64,000 bases of DNA from Didymodactylos carnosus (taxonomy: Eukaryota; Rotifera; Eurotatoria; Philodinida; Philodinidae): the NCBI GenBank assembly GCA_905250885.1, contig CAJNOQ010000028.1, positions 33,581 to 97,580 on the forward strand, given 5' to 3'. The position numbers and the translations under genes were made by a program. The notes under the pieces were generated by a model. That model worked only from the letters and a program-made list of their open reading frames with translations. It made no database searches and had not been told where the DNA came from. The stretch's first letter is position 1. Each line of letters starts with the position of its first letter. Positions 24,701-35,455 of the stretch are shown here, in pieces.

Positions 24701-24882
24701 TACCACCACCAAAAACAATAATTAAATCTTTAACAGCAATACCGCGATGTCCTACAAATTTCGAAGAAAAAAGATCAAATGAATTACAAACTCTAATATT
24801 AAAATAGCATACCATGTCGGGGTTTTGGAACTGGCCCAGAAAAGGAATCAATTCGTTTCCAAGCTGGTTTTGGTGAAGTCAT
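18780..24882 (-). CDS. HCF: Host cell factor (HCF-1-like) transcriptional co-regulator
   Basis: Exons, 5' to 3': 24813-24882, 24662-24751, 24375-24596, 24230-24317, 24088-24173, 23825-23941, 23285-23369, 22919-23022, 22712-22857, 22536-22653, 22383-22475, 22275-22319, 22167-22211, 21951-22111, 21611-21845, 21387-21550, 20459-21223, an optional 43-codon exon 20236-20364, 20149-20212, 20011-20085, 19753-19940, 19376-19558 and 18780-19295. All phases agree, giving 1219 residues (1262 with the optional exon). Residues 1-345 form the Kelch propeller ([53 protein letters not shown]). An Fn3 segment follows, then a Ser/Thr/Gln/Asn-rich middle. The C-terminal Fn3 pair holds [11 protein letters not shown] and [19 protein letters not shown], nearly as in animal HCF-1. 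HCF is a nuclear adaptor for chromatin modifiers and cell-cycle transcription factors. Two QLDG tetrapeptides (residues about 816 and 867) could be Taspase1-type cleavage sites. Vertebrate HCF-pro repeats are not seen. Confidence 0.95.
23490..23795. mobile_element. GC-richer fold-back insertion in HCF intron 7
   Basis: HCF intron 7 (23370-23824) is 455 bp, whereas its neighbours are mostly 50-100 bp. Its centre contains many degenerate GGGCCGG / CGGGTCGGGCC words on both strands. Imperfect inverted arms are about 23495-23600 and 23690-23790; GGGCTAGAAAATTTT matches the complement of AAAAATTTTCTGCCC. The base composition contrasts with the AT-rich gene. It fits a non-autonomous inverted-repeat insertion tolerated within an intron. 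Confidence 0.55.
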
Positions 24883-25583
24883 TGTTGATCAGTGGACAAT
24901 AAACGAGATCCAGAAAACATAAAGAATTGTTTTTGATTTAATGAACAAAACGAAAATGGCCAAATGGTTATATCACTAAAACTCGCATTAAAAATATATA
25001 TACAACATTCTCGTTTCTCGAGAGTCAAGAAATAAAACAAAAATGAAATGATATGAGAGCGTTAGAAATGATGGATGAAATATAAGCTAGCCACTCGCCA
25101 TCTTGTCGTATTTGGATACAAGCCTTCACGTTCAGTTTGACAGATAGCTGGTACGTGATTCAATGCAATGATTAAGTTTTTTGTTAAAGTTTACTCTCCT
25201 GCATCTTTTAAAATTCATTTTTATTATCACATCATTATCAACTGATCATTTCAAAGTGCATTACTACGTATGCAATAGATGTAAGGCAGAAGAAAAGTTG
25301 TCGTCACAGATAGTAACATAAAAATGGCTGACATCGAGAAATATTATCTTTAGTACTTGTCTGTTTCAATGAATTTTTCTTACAGAACTATTAAACTTTC
25401 ACGAAGATAATCTTGAATCAAGCGGATACTTTTTCCGCTGATCGTTATTTTTTGTCTGTTTTTTCTTTTGGCTGCGGTTCTTCAGCGCATAGTATTTAAT
25501 TTCGTTCCTTAATGACTAGACGAACGGATCATGTGGGATCCATAAGCATAAATTGTGGTAGAACTATTGTTTTTGTCTTTTCA
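24883..25583. other. Intergenic, HCF promoter side
   Basis: 700 bp between the HCF start codon and the stop codon of the upstream iRhom gene; both genes are on -. It must contain the HCF promoter and the iRhom 3' end. No specific motif could be assigned with confidence. Confidence 0.5.
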
Positions 25584-28101
25584 CTAGCTACAACCATTAT
25601 TTTTTATTGGGAAACAATTAAAATGTTGTAAAAATACAGATGTTTTCGCATAAGGCGCAAAGATAATTTTTAATAAGAGTATAAAGGAAAAAATAATTAT
25701 AAGAAAAGTAACAATTAAATTTAAGACATATTTCCGTTTTATTCCGAGACCAAGTGTAATGTAGGGTACAAAAATAATTGATGAAAAGCCACCGTACAGA
25801 ATACCACCAAAATTTACAAAATTATTGTAAGCTGTTGTTAATCCGAGAAGAAACAAGATAAAGAATATTAATAAATTTTTAACAAGAATAACAATAAAAC
25901 GTTTTTGGCTGAATGGAATATCTTTTGTTATTGTTGGTTTTTGTTGATGTGTGTAATTCCAAAATTCGAACAATTCAAACAAATTTAATGTTGTCATTGC
26001 CGTGATGTAGCCAGATGTTCCATAGATGAGTTCATCAAATTTAATTGCTGCAGCAAACAGATAAGAACCATATAATGTTATGACATAGAAACAAACTACA
26101 TGTAGAGATGATAATGTTGATTCAAATGGAAAACCTACAGTAAATAAGAATAGCAGTGTCAAAATACTTTTGATCCATGAAAAGAGGAATATTTGATCAT
26201 CATACCGCTAAGAAAGAGATTAGAGATTTTCTCGAGTCTTTTCTTCGAAATAAAACGTGTCTGTAGATTTCTTTAACAGATCTTCACAGATTGTTACAAA
26301 ATATCGATAGATTCTAAAGAAATTTGTACAAATTTCCTACACGCTGTAGCCTCAACGAAATTATTTGCTAAATGAGAAATATTATGTAAACGTAAAAATA
26401 TCGGCAGAAATTTCCTAAATATCACATATAAGCTATGCCGAATCTGCTGATAATTTGTAATAATCTGCTCCACAGCTGTGCAGATTTTTCATACATTCTG
26501 AGGAATTTTCTGCCACAAATTTTGTCTATATCCTACAGTGAATCTGCACGTTCCGTTGTAAATCTGATTCACATTTTCCTTGCAGAAAAAGTTCGGACAG
26601 ACTAATCTCTTGTATACCCAACTGCGCTCTCGCTGCCGACTTCTAGCTTCGAACAAACTGCCTCCTACTTAACGTTGGCGATTTCTGTTTGAAGGTTCAT
26701 TGTTCAAAAACGAGGTATATAAGAATGATAAAACGTTTGTATACCTAAAATAATTGTGAATATTCCATTTAATAATAACGTTATAATTCCACTGGATAAA
26801 AATTGCGCAAGAAAAAATCGAATTAGAATATCAAACATTTTACTTTTACGATTTTTCATGCCAATTTGAAATGTACTTGATCGATCTAAATCGTGTTGTA
26901 CATGATTGTTGTGCAGTTCATATTTACATAAATACTGAAAACAATTGACGTCCGTTGAATGTTCGTGTGAATCAATATAAATTCCATTATGAAGATAACA
27001 ATATTCAAGTGTTGTAACATAGCATAGACCTTTATACGATATACAACAAGGTTTTAGTATTGTTGACGTTGGAACAGTTGGCATTGATGGTAATTGAATT
27101 GAACAACGTTTATTGATCCATAATCCAGTACTGTAAGATTGATTGAAACATTCTGCTTCAGTTAATGAAGCTAAATATTTATTTTGTTTATTAATACAAC
27201 AACCAACAATAGGTGAATTTTCTATTTTTTGTTTATATAGAAAGCAGGGGCCGAATAAAGCACCTTTTTTGAGTAAATTAATCATTTCTAGTCCTAGTGC
27301 GAATGATGTTTGAGAATAAATAATCATTGGGATACGCCCATAGAATGTATCGACGTTTGCTCGTTGTTTTATGATTTGTTTCATTCCAAATGCTGTTGGA
27401 CAATGTGTTTGTTGACAAATATAGACAAAATAGAACAGTTGAAAGAACAGTAACAGTGAGTTTAGTAATGGTATGCTATGAACTATAAATCGACAGAAAT
27501 ATTTCAGTTCACTTTTATATAATTGCTCGTTACCATCAACAGTACAACATTTTCTACAAAATAGTTTTAACCATGATAGTTGTTCGACATAAACAATCTC
27601 TTTCGCACATTGTAATTCAGCCTTTTTTATTTTTTCCATTAGAGGATCTATATATTGTTGATTCCATTCGAAAATAGACTGTTTGTATTGTTGATACTGC
27701 GTAGATAGTTTTGACTTGGCGACGGCATTAAATGTTTGATTATCGTTCATTTTTAATGAGTTCATTTCTAAATGTAGAGTACAAATAGGTTCAGATCGTG
27801 ATCGATGCGGTTTATTTGTGTTGATGATTAAATTCCAATCACGAGTTGTTGAATGTAATCGTCGAATATTTGTTGATATTATTTCATAATACTGCGGTTC
27901 TTTATCCTCTTCTTGTTCTTCGTTATGAGTAACTGATGTTTGTCCAGTCGCCAATAACTTTAATGAAATACGATTTGATAAGCGTAGTATCCGTAAAGGA
28001 TTCTCTAATAACAGTTTAAGTTTACTCTCTAATAAAGTATCATATGAACTATCTTCACCGATTTTTCTGCTGCACGATAAATAACGAAAGAAAGACTGCA
28101 T
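25584..28101 (-). CDS. iRhom / rhomboid-family membrane protein
   Basis: Two exons: 26745-28101 and 25584-26134, with a TTAG/gtatac donor, a ctgtag acceptor and phase 1, giving 635 residues. Residues 1-200 form a cytosolic N-tail. A membrane segment lies near 205-230. A Cys-rich luminal domain typical of iRhoms (iRHD) follows, with FGPCF, VGCCIN, CCISYKGLCY and TTLEYC blocks. The rhomboid core of several membrane helices comes after about residue 420. iRhoms are ER/Golgi regulators of ADAM17 and EGFR-ligand trafficking and are proteolytically dead. The core here keeps a rhomboid GxSG motif (GTSG, Ser493) and the TM2 Asn (N445), but the position of the catalytic His is Asn (NNFVNFGG, N560). 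It should therefore be inactive by a different route from vertebrate iRhoms. The 610-bp intron holds a repeat insertion. Confidence 0.85.
26220..26610. mobile_element. Fold-back insertion with reiterated AAATCTGC words, in the iRhom intron
   Basis: Inside the single iRhom intron (26135-26744). Degenerate copies of AAATCTGC / GCAGATTT recur on both strands (GTAGATTTC, GCAGAAATTTCC, GAATCTGCTGAT, GTGCAGATTTTTC, GAATTTTCTGCC, GAATCTGCAC, GTAAATCTG), giving the segment a quasi-palindromic fabric. No ORF. It belongs to the same structural type as elements at 23490, 34980, 47035, 49437 and 55130. Confidence 0.5.
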
Positions 28102-29224
28102 CTTTTAGCTGTTGAATGAAAAGAGAGACACGCTCACATACATCTAATTATAATTGTAGACATAATAGCTCTTTTCCTTTCTTTGCAATGGATGACAACA
28201 CCTCAGAGCTTGAACAGAGTTATAAAATTTTATTAAAATCTCGCAAAAGAGACTTCTATACCTACATGAAACATGTTCCTATGAGATCTTATCATAAAAA
28301 AAATCTATTTTATGATTTACAGAGTTTGACAAAAGAATTCGTAAGATCATACTATTTTCTATAACTTCTTGTGATAAGACCTTGCACACTCAGATAAAAA
28401 CGACTTATAAGATTTACAAAAACCTTGACATAATATCATATAAGATCTTGTGATACTTTGAATCTTTTGTCATCCTATTACAAGACTAGTGTATAAGAAT
28501 TGATAAGATCTTGCAGGATCATACAATAAGAAGCCGTATAATCTTGTGATCTTGCGGTAATCATTGATATCATGTTTATAATTCTTGTCATATTATCCTG
28601 CCATATTGTACAAGAACATGAAATTTTGTTATTATAAAATCTTGCAAGACTCATCCAGACAATATAGATTTTGCTTTGACATACAGTACATGTATATAAG
28701 ATCGTTCTTACGAATAAAAATTTTTCTTTTGAAATTTCACACATCAGCTGAGCACAGAATACAGTACAATAGGTTAGAAACGTGACTAAACACGATCCTG
28801 GGACATTAGAATTCTACCGAAACTAGAAAATATCAAAAAAAGAAAAGGAGAGGAAATTGATAGCAAAAAGCAGACATATCAACTTCAATGGTATGATGAA
28901 TTTCTGTAACATCTTATAATCTTGTAACATTTCTCAAAAAATCTTTCAAGATCTATCGACCTTACAAGTTATAGAAATTGTCTGATATTATCAATTGCAC
29001 AATTTAAAACCTTAGATTGTTCACCTGAATTTATTTTGTCATAGTTCTTCTAAAGTTTCACAAGAGCGATGACTTATTATCCACCATGAGTTTTTCTACA
29101 ATTTATAGAATATAATCAATTTATTACTTCTTTTTATTACTTTAGTAAAATATTAGAAGGTTCGATTTGAAATACACAGATTTGAAATTGTATTTTTTTA
29201 AAGAAAAACATCAATCAAAATATA
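28102..29224. other. Divergent intergenic region with AAGATCTTG-rich repeat
   Basis: Shared upstream region of the iRhom (-) and ankyrin (+) genes. Between about 28200 and 28990, words related to ATAAGATCTTG / CAAGATCTTAT recur many times in both orientations, a pattern like the other word-reiterating fold-back insertions but with less clear arms. The open frames at 28116-28364 and 28478-28744 run through this repeat and are not regarded as genes. Confidence 0.45.
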
Positions 29225-32200
29225 ATGAAAGGCTTTACACCAGACGAACTAAGCCGAATACATGGCTTTACTTCGTGGATAAATATGCGTCTATTGCCTT
29301 TCGAAAAAGGTTTAAGCAACATATTGACAGATTTGATGACAGGAACAAATATGAAATTTTTATTGGAAAGCGTTACGGGACAATCGTCAGAAAAAATTCA
29401 AACATTTGACAAATTAACAACAGAACAAATTCGGACGAGATGTGACTGGGCAGTGAAAGAATTAAAAGAAAAGTACGATGTTCAATAAGGGATTTAAGTT
29501 CGATCGCCTATAATTTTTATTCTTATTTCTCACTTAGTCAAATAATTCCAGATGACATTCAAGTCGATACACGTCTATTTGCAGTTCGAAGCGCTAAACA
29601 TGTACGTGTAGGATTTAAAATAATATTTTTGCTAGAGGTTAACTGTATATTTGCTCTTTTCAGGTGTTTGACCTTCTCTGGCGTCTTGTTCAGCACGATA
29701 TATGGTTTATTTGGGAACGTATAGATTTTTTATTACAAGACGACATAAATGCATTATTAGAAGTACCACTAAAAGTAAGTTAGGTGAATTTTGAACCTCA
29801 TTTGAAGTATTGATTATTTAAGTGGGTTCCATCTAAATCATCAATAGAAGAAAATACAAATCAAACAGGAGACGGTGATATTTCTCTTATGGCTGGTTTT
29901 GGTTTAAAAACAGCCGTTACAGAAATTTTGAACAATAAAACAAACGTAAGTTAATTTGCTATAAAATTATAAACATGTTCAGTTATTTTACATTATACAT
30001 AGTCAACCAATCAAGACAAATTTTCTGAAACTGAAAAAATGCGTTTATTTTCAAAACGTACTTTAGCAAAAAAGTATCCGAAACCAGATGCTTGTATAAT
30101 TGAAATGATACAATTAGTTTTACAAGTAAAGAGACACATAATGTTTTCATAACGTATTTCATCATTATCTTCTTTGCAGAAATTACCTGAAGGTCAACGT
30201 CTCAAATTTACTAAATTAAGTGAACTATCTGACTTACGTATATTAAGCTGTTTAATTAATGCATTCATACCAAATTTAATTCCAACGGAAGTGTTATTAA
30301 ACGATAGGTATGCATCTATCGAATAAAAATATTAATATACTATTGCTCACAGTCAATATATTCTTTGATGTTTATAGGTGGAGTTTAAATTTGTTATTGA
30401 GTATTATTGATACGTCATTCTGATTTACTAGTGACCGAACGAGGTTTGAATTCGATACATCTCTACGTACTTAGAATCAAATGTAAATCATCATTGCCAN
30501 NNNNNNNNNGATAAAAGCCATAGTCAAGATAACAGACATACTATTACAAACGATCGAAAAACATGTTTTTTATGTTTAGGCCGATGAAATGGCCATTGGT
30601 GCTTTCATGTGCTATTTTTTTATGATGTTTTTCAAATATCGACAATGTGATGCAGCGATCACTCGAGCTGTACGTTAATATATTGTTTTATTAACAATTC
30701 GATAAGTATTATGTTGAGTGATGTAGGATGAACTTCGTCGATGTCATTTATATGCTAAACGAAAACTACAAGAGAAACCGGATACATATGAACAAGAAAT
30801 GATCGAAAGAGAAATTACAGCATCTGCAAACGGTAAGCTTTTTTCGACGAAGGGGAAGAAAGTAATTGATTGTTTTTAATTAAAGAATTAAATCAACTTC
30901 GAACAAAATTTAATTTACGTAGCTGTTTAAAATGGCGTGAGCATATCGATCAAACGAAAAGTAAGGTGAGAAATGATTTATGTAGGCTATCTGAAACTTT
31001 TATTAAAATTAGATCTTTTTATTGTTAAGGTTTATAATATTATCGCTAACAAAATGAGTGTTCGATTTGATTGGTTCGATATTACGGAAGAAATGTCAAT
31101 TAAGGAAATTTGTCATAAAAAAGCCGTCAATTTGGTATGGAAGAAATATGATTATTTTTTTGTATTTAATTCACTTTGTCTTTCATAGGTTCTAACAGAT
31201 GGTTTTGCCTTCTATAAAGTGTTAAAACAAGAAATAGTGACATCTGAAAGAAAATTTATTTTAATTAATAAACAAACTCGACAAATCATTGTTGACAAAT
31301 CAATATGTGAAAGTAAGAAGCAAGCATATAGCTAATGAAGTAATAGTATATTGTGTAACACTTTGTCGTGGATTTTGTTAGCAACAGATGAACCGATTAA
31401 CCTTGATTCGACCACCTATAATATGCCTAAATTTTAACGGTTTCATTTGGATACTGCCTGAACGCAACGGTTAGATTTTACCGCTTCACTTTATATTCTA
31501 CTGAATGACAGTAGGGTGTACTATCAATATGAACTGATGACATTCACTCATTATTTATCTGGCAAAGCAGCAAGACATATCTTCAAAGCACTCGTTTTCG
31601 TCTGGGATCCGCACGGACCCTAGGCAGACTGATCAGGGTTAAACTTGAGACAGTTTCCTAGAAATCGTGCAGATTAAGTTGTATTCATGTTTGTTTTAAG
31701 TGCGAAATATTCATATCTCTTCTTGTCCAACAGTTTATATTTTCTTTGTTTACAGATGACGACGATAGTCTTCATGCCTTAGTGAAAAGAGGTAGCTCTT
31801 GAATCATTAACACATAAACTGAAACCTGTTATTATGACTACTTCTTCTTATAAGCCAATGTACGTGCGATACTCTCAGTGGCAGCTGTTGGTGAAAATGC
31901 TGAAGTTAAAGCCGAAAGATATCCACAATATGAGGTAAATGAAAAAGTATAATTTTAATCAATTAAATATACTTAAAGAATTTAAAAATGCAACAACAGT
32001 TCACGATCATCAATCATTTACTTTTTTTATAAGAGTTTTTCTCATCAAGTTCGTAATCTCTTTATTTTAGGTTTATGTTAATGCACCATCTGCAAATAAA
32101 GTTTTACCAGAAAAATCAATATTTTTATATCAAATATTTCCGAATTCAATAAAAGTTTATCATGGTTTTATTATAAAAGCATGCATGGTTGGACATTTAG

Positions 32201-34352
32201 AAGTTATTCAACATTTAGTGGAATTCTTTCGCATATTATATCCAAATTTCATTAATATGCAAGACTCAAATACAGGAAACACGGCTTTGCATATTGCTTG
32301 TCGATATAATCAAGCGGTATGTATAATTATTCTTTTTATTACTTAAAGTATATATTCACATTTTTTAGACCGTTGGTCAATATTGCTTAGATAACGGAGC
32401 AGACGTTGACAGCATTAATAAAGATGGGAATACACCATTATTTTTGGCTGCAGAGGCAATGTCGAAACAATGTGCAAAGGTAAAAATTCTTTAGTCAAAT
32501 ATTAGAATTTAAGTTAGTGGTTGTTTTCAGTTATTGTTGGAATATGGTGCAGATGTTACAATCGTCAATAATCGGAAAAAGACAATCTTTGAAGCTTGTG
32601 TGGGTGATGAATTTCGACAGATTTTAACGCGTAAGTCATATTGAAAAACAGATCCATCTAAGTAGGAAAAATTCATCCTTTCATTGTAGATGTTTGCTCA
32701 TTTATAACGTCTGTTGTACCTCCATTAACTAAAGGCGACACTGAAGTTCTTGAAGCAGTGATTCAGGATCATATTGAAAATAAATATACATTGAGTTCAT
32801 TAAACAGCAGGTCAATACTGCTATTCTTAGAGTTTCATGAATACAATTGATTCTACTTGTGTAGATTTATAAATGGATCAACTCTTTTACATACGGCATG
32901 TTATTTTAAAAATCTACCAGTAGTAACACGTTTATTAAATATGGGAATGAATCCCGATGTCAGAGATTATAAAGGACAAACAACATTGCACAGAACCAAA
33001 GATCCAAAACTGTTAAAGGTTTTATACTTAGCACTGTCAATCTATTCACAACTAAAATGTATTCTTCCCTTTCGATTATAGTTTTTAATCGAGTCAAATG
33101 CGACTATTGATGCTCCCGATCATGATGGAAATACCCCATTGCATATTAAATGCTTAGGTGAAACGGGTAAACCAAGTGAATTGAAAACAATAAAAATATT
33201 ACATGAATACGGAGCAGAATTGTGTAAGCGTAATTATAAAGTAAGAAACTCAGATTCATTACTCTCATACCGATAAATAACAGTACCCATTTATTAGTCG
33301 AAAATGCCATTCCATCTAGCTGCTGAAAATGGGCAAACAGATGCGCTTAAATTATTGCTTCTACTCGGTGAGAAAGACATTCGTGAATCAATTGCATCTG
33401 AGACAGCAGAATCTGTACCATCGACACTTACACTCGCGTTACGTGCAGGACATTTGGACACAGCAGTCTACCTAGCTGAAAATGACTTTCAATTTAAAAA
33501 CGATGAGCCAAAAATATTGATGAATGAAATCTTAACGGAAAAAATTCCGACGTATGATGTGTAATTAGCTGTAAATAAGTTATTGCACTTACGAATTTTT
33601 ATTTTATATAATAGATCAGAACCTGAGCGTATTTTGAAATTTTTGTGTGAAAAAGGGGGTGCAAACTTATCCATGATGTACGATGGCGGCGACACGTAAG
33701 CAAGTATGATTAGTGTTTGATCCATTTTAATAGAGTTTTTGTTAAAATAGAGCGTTGCACTTGGCAGCGGCAATGGCATCAACAGAGCCTTTGAAATTGC
33801 TAATACAAGCGGGTGCAGATGTGAGTACAGTCAATAATTCGAAAGAAACTCCGTTATTTATAGCTACGCGAACAAACAATATGGATGCAGCAGAAATATT
33901 AATTAGAAATGGTATTGATTATCGGCAAAAAAATGCTCAAGGTAGAAGTAAACGAACACATTCAGATGTTTTTGTTCAAGACATATATTTGCTTTGTTAA
34001 GGTTTGACGGCATTTGATTATATTATGGATATTGATGAATGGCTAGCAACAAATAGATTTGACGAAGAAACGAGAGCTCGTTTGAAAGGTTTTTTTATGT
34101 CTAATTCCATCTGAATGATGCCTTTAAATAATATTTTTTGCTTCAGCATATAAATTCAAGGATATTCGAAATCTGATGTATAACGTATCGACAAAATTAA
34201 TGCGTTTTGAAGGTAGTCCACTTCAAAATCAAAACAATCAATTAAGAAAAAATTTTCTACGACTAAATAGTGAACAAGAACTTACTGAATTTGTCGTATC
34301 AGATTCACCACGTTTGAAAAAAGTTTCTTATCATCCTCACTATTTTAATTAA
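29225..34352 (+). CDS. Ankyrin-repeat protein with N-terminal CH-like domain (one exon disrupted)
   Basis: 25 exons in consistent phase: 29225-29472, 29538-29601, 29664-29774, 29823-29945, 30003-30125, 30180-30307, 30378 to about 30499 (disrupted), 30580-30669, 30727-30832, 30886-30965, 31030-31134, 31189-31312, 31756-31791, 31855-31934, 32071-32316, 32369-32479, 32531-32630, 32690-32810, 32865-33018, 33082-33240, 33298-33560, 33615-33695, 33751-33941, 34002-34088 and 34147-34352. The product is about 1085 residues. The N-terminus (SWINMRLLPF, LTDLMTGTNMKFLLESVTG) resembles a calponin-homology fold. A helical middle follows, then about eight ankyrin repeats (GNTALHIACRYNQ, GNTPLFLAAEA, GSTLLHTACYF, GNTPLHIKCL, MPFHLAAENGQTDALKLLL, ALHLAAAMAS, ETPLFIATRTNNMDAAEIL). 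A scaffold role is likely; no specific orthologue was recognised. Exon 7 hits a stop at 30421, but the shifted frame stays open, just before a gap of Ns. Confidence 0.75.
30500..30509. other. Assembly gap (10 N)
   Basis: Ten consecutive ambiguous bases within the ankyrin gene, between exons 7 and 8. The true length of missing sequence is unknown. The nearby frameshift in exon 7 is probably related. Confidence 0.98.
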
Positions 34353-34979
34353 ATGTTCAATTAGTCACGTTTTTGAAACAATGCTTTCAGTCTTTCGGTT
34401 GTCAAACAATTATTTTTATAATAAATCTTTTTTTGTGTTTGATATTCATTATTATTCGAAGATTAGATGCATAATAATCACCAATCTAAAGCCTCTTGTT
34501 TCTATCCAGTGCATCTAAAACTAGATTTTGAAAAGTTCCCATTAAGTTCCTCTTTTTTTCTGCATGCTGCAACTGATTCAAACAAAACTTTCAGGATTCT
34601 GGTATGAATAGATAATGATAAAACTTTCAGGTATTACTATTGAAGTACTAATGAGTTATAGCTAATGAGTGGTGCAAAATGGGGCGAATAATACGGAACA
34701 TTTTTCTCAGATTTGCCACTAGATACAGAGCAAGGCGCGTTTTAAACAAACCTAAAACTTAACAGAAGAAATTTCTAAAATTCCGTTGCTTCGTAGCGTG
34801 CGTTTCAAGCGGAGATTTTGCCACCTTTTTCTTATCCCTGTCCATGGTCTTCTTATTTCGATAGCGACTTCCTATACAAAAACTAAGTCATTTTTAATTA
34901 CAATAACCAAATCAATACAGAACAAAATGTGGTCTTAAAAAATCCTGTCCTCAATAACGCGAGAAGATAGGGCATATGT
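34353..34979. other. 3' flank of the ankyrin gene, no gene seen
   Basis: An AATAAA near 34421 is a plausible poly(A) signal for the ankyrin gene, about 70 bp past its stop. Nothing else is recognised up to the GC-rich fold-back element. Confidence 0.5.
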
Positions 34980-35455
34980 AGCAGAGGTGGGCGATGGACT
35001 ATCTTTAGCTCCCTCGCGAGGACTCCTCGCAAACTTCCTACCTCGTCATTGTCCTGTACCTCGTCAAGTTTCGATAAATGTACTTCACAGGGATCGCCCC
35101 GTACACTTTCTGCTCCGTCGCCGCCTCGTCCACCGTAAACTCTTGATGACCTCTGACACCTTCGCATCGGTCCTCCAGAGTCAGAACATCTCTGCTAACA
35201 TAAGCTATTCATTGCTTCATCCTGGTTCACAAAAAGAACCATCACCTTTATTTTAAAAGTAGATCAAAATAAACATAGCATCTTTCGCTCACAAGAAAAA
35301 ATGTCCTTCACGGGATCCGCGTCGTGAAGTTCTTGCCTCGGCTCGCCCTGTACCTCGAGAAGCTTTCAAAGAATCTTCCTCGAGGGATCCGCTCGGTGAA
35401 GAATCGTGGGACCTCGCGAGGATCCTCGTCCATCGCTTACCTCCTCTGATGTGTA
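34980..35455. mobile_element. GC-rich fold-back element with CCTCGCGAGG words
   Basis: Conspicuously GC-rich in an AT-rich background. The left end (34981-35035: AGAGGTGGGCGATGGA, then CTCGCGAGGACTCCTCG) is mirrored by the right end (35409-35452: CCTCGCGAGGATCCTCGTCC, then ATCGCTTACCTCCTCTG). Between them are many degenerate CCTCG / CGAGG words, including CCTCGAGGGATCC and GGGATCCGC. Open frames on both strands (34987-35256 and 34898-35167) overlap each other and follow from the GC bias. Probably a non-autonomous transposon. Confidence 0.65.

Noticed and set aside
28116-28785. Three open frames upstream of the ankyrin gene
   Set aside because: They overlap each other on both strands within the AAGATCTTG repeat fabric.
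34898-35256. Overlapping open frames of 89 codons on both strands
   Set aside because: Both arise from the GC-rich word repeat of the fold-back element.
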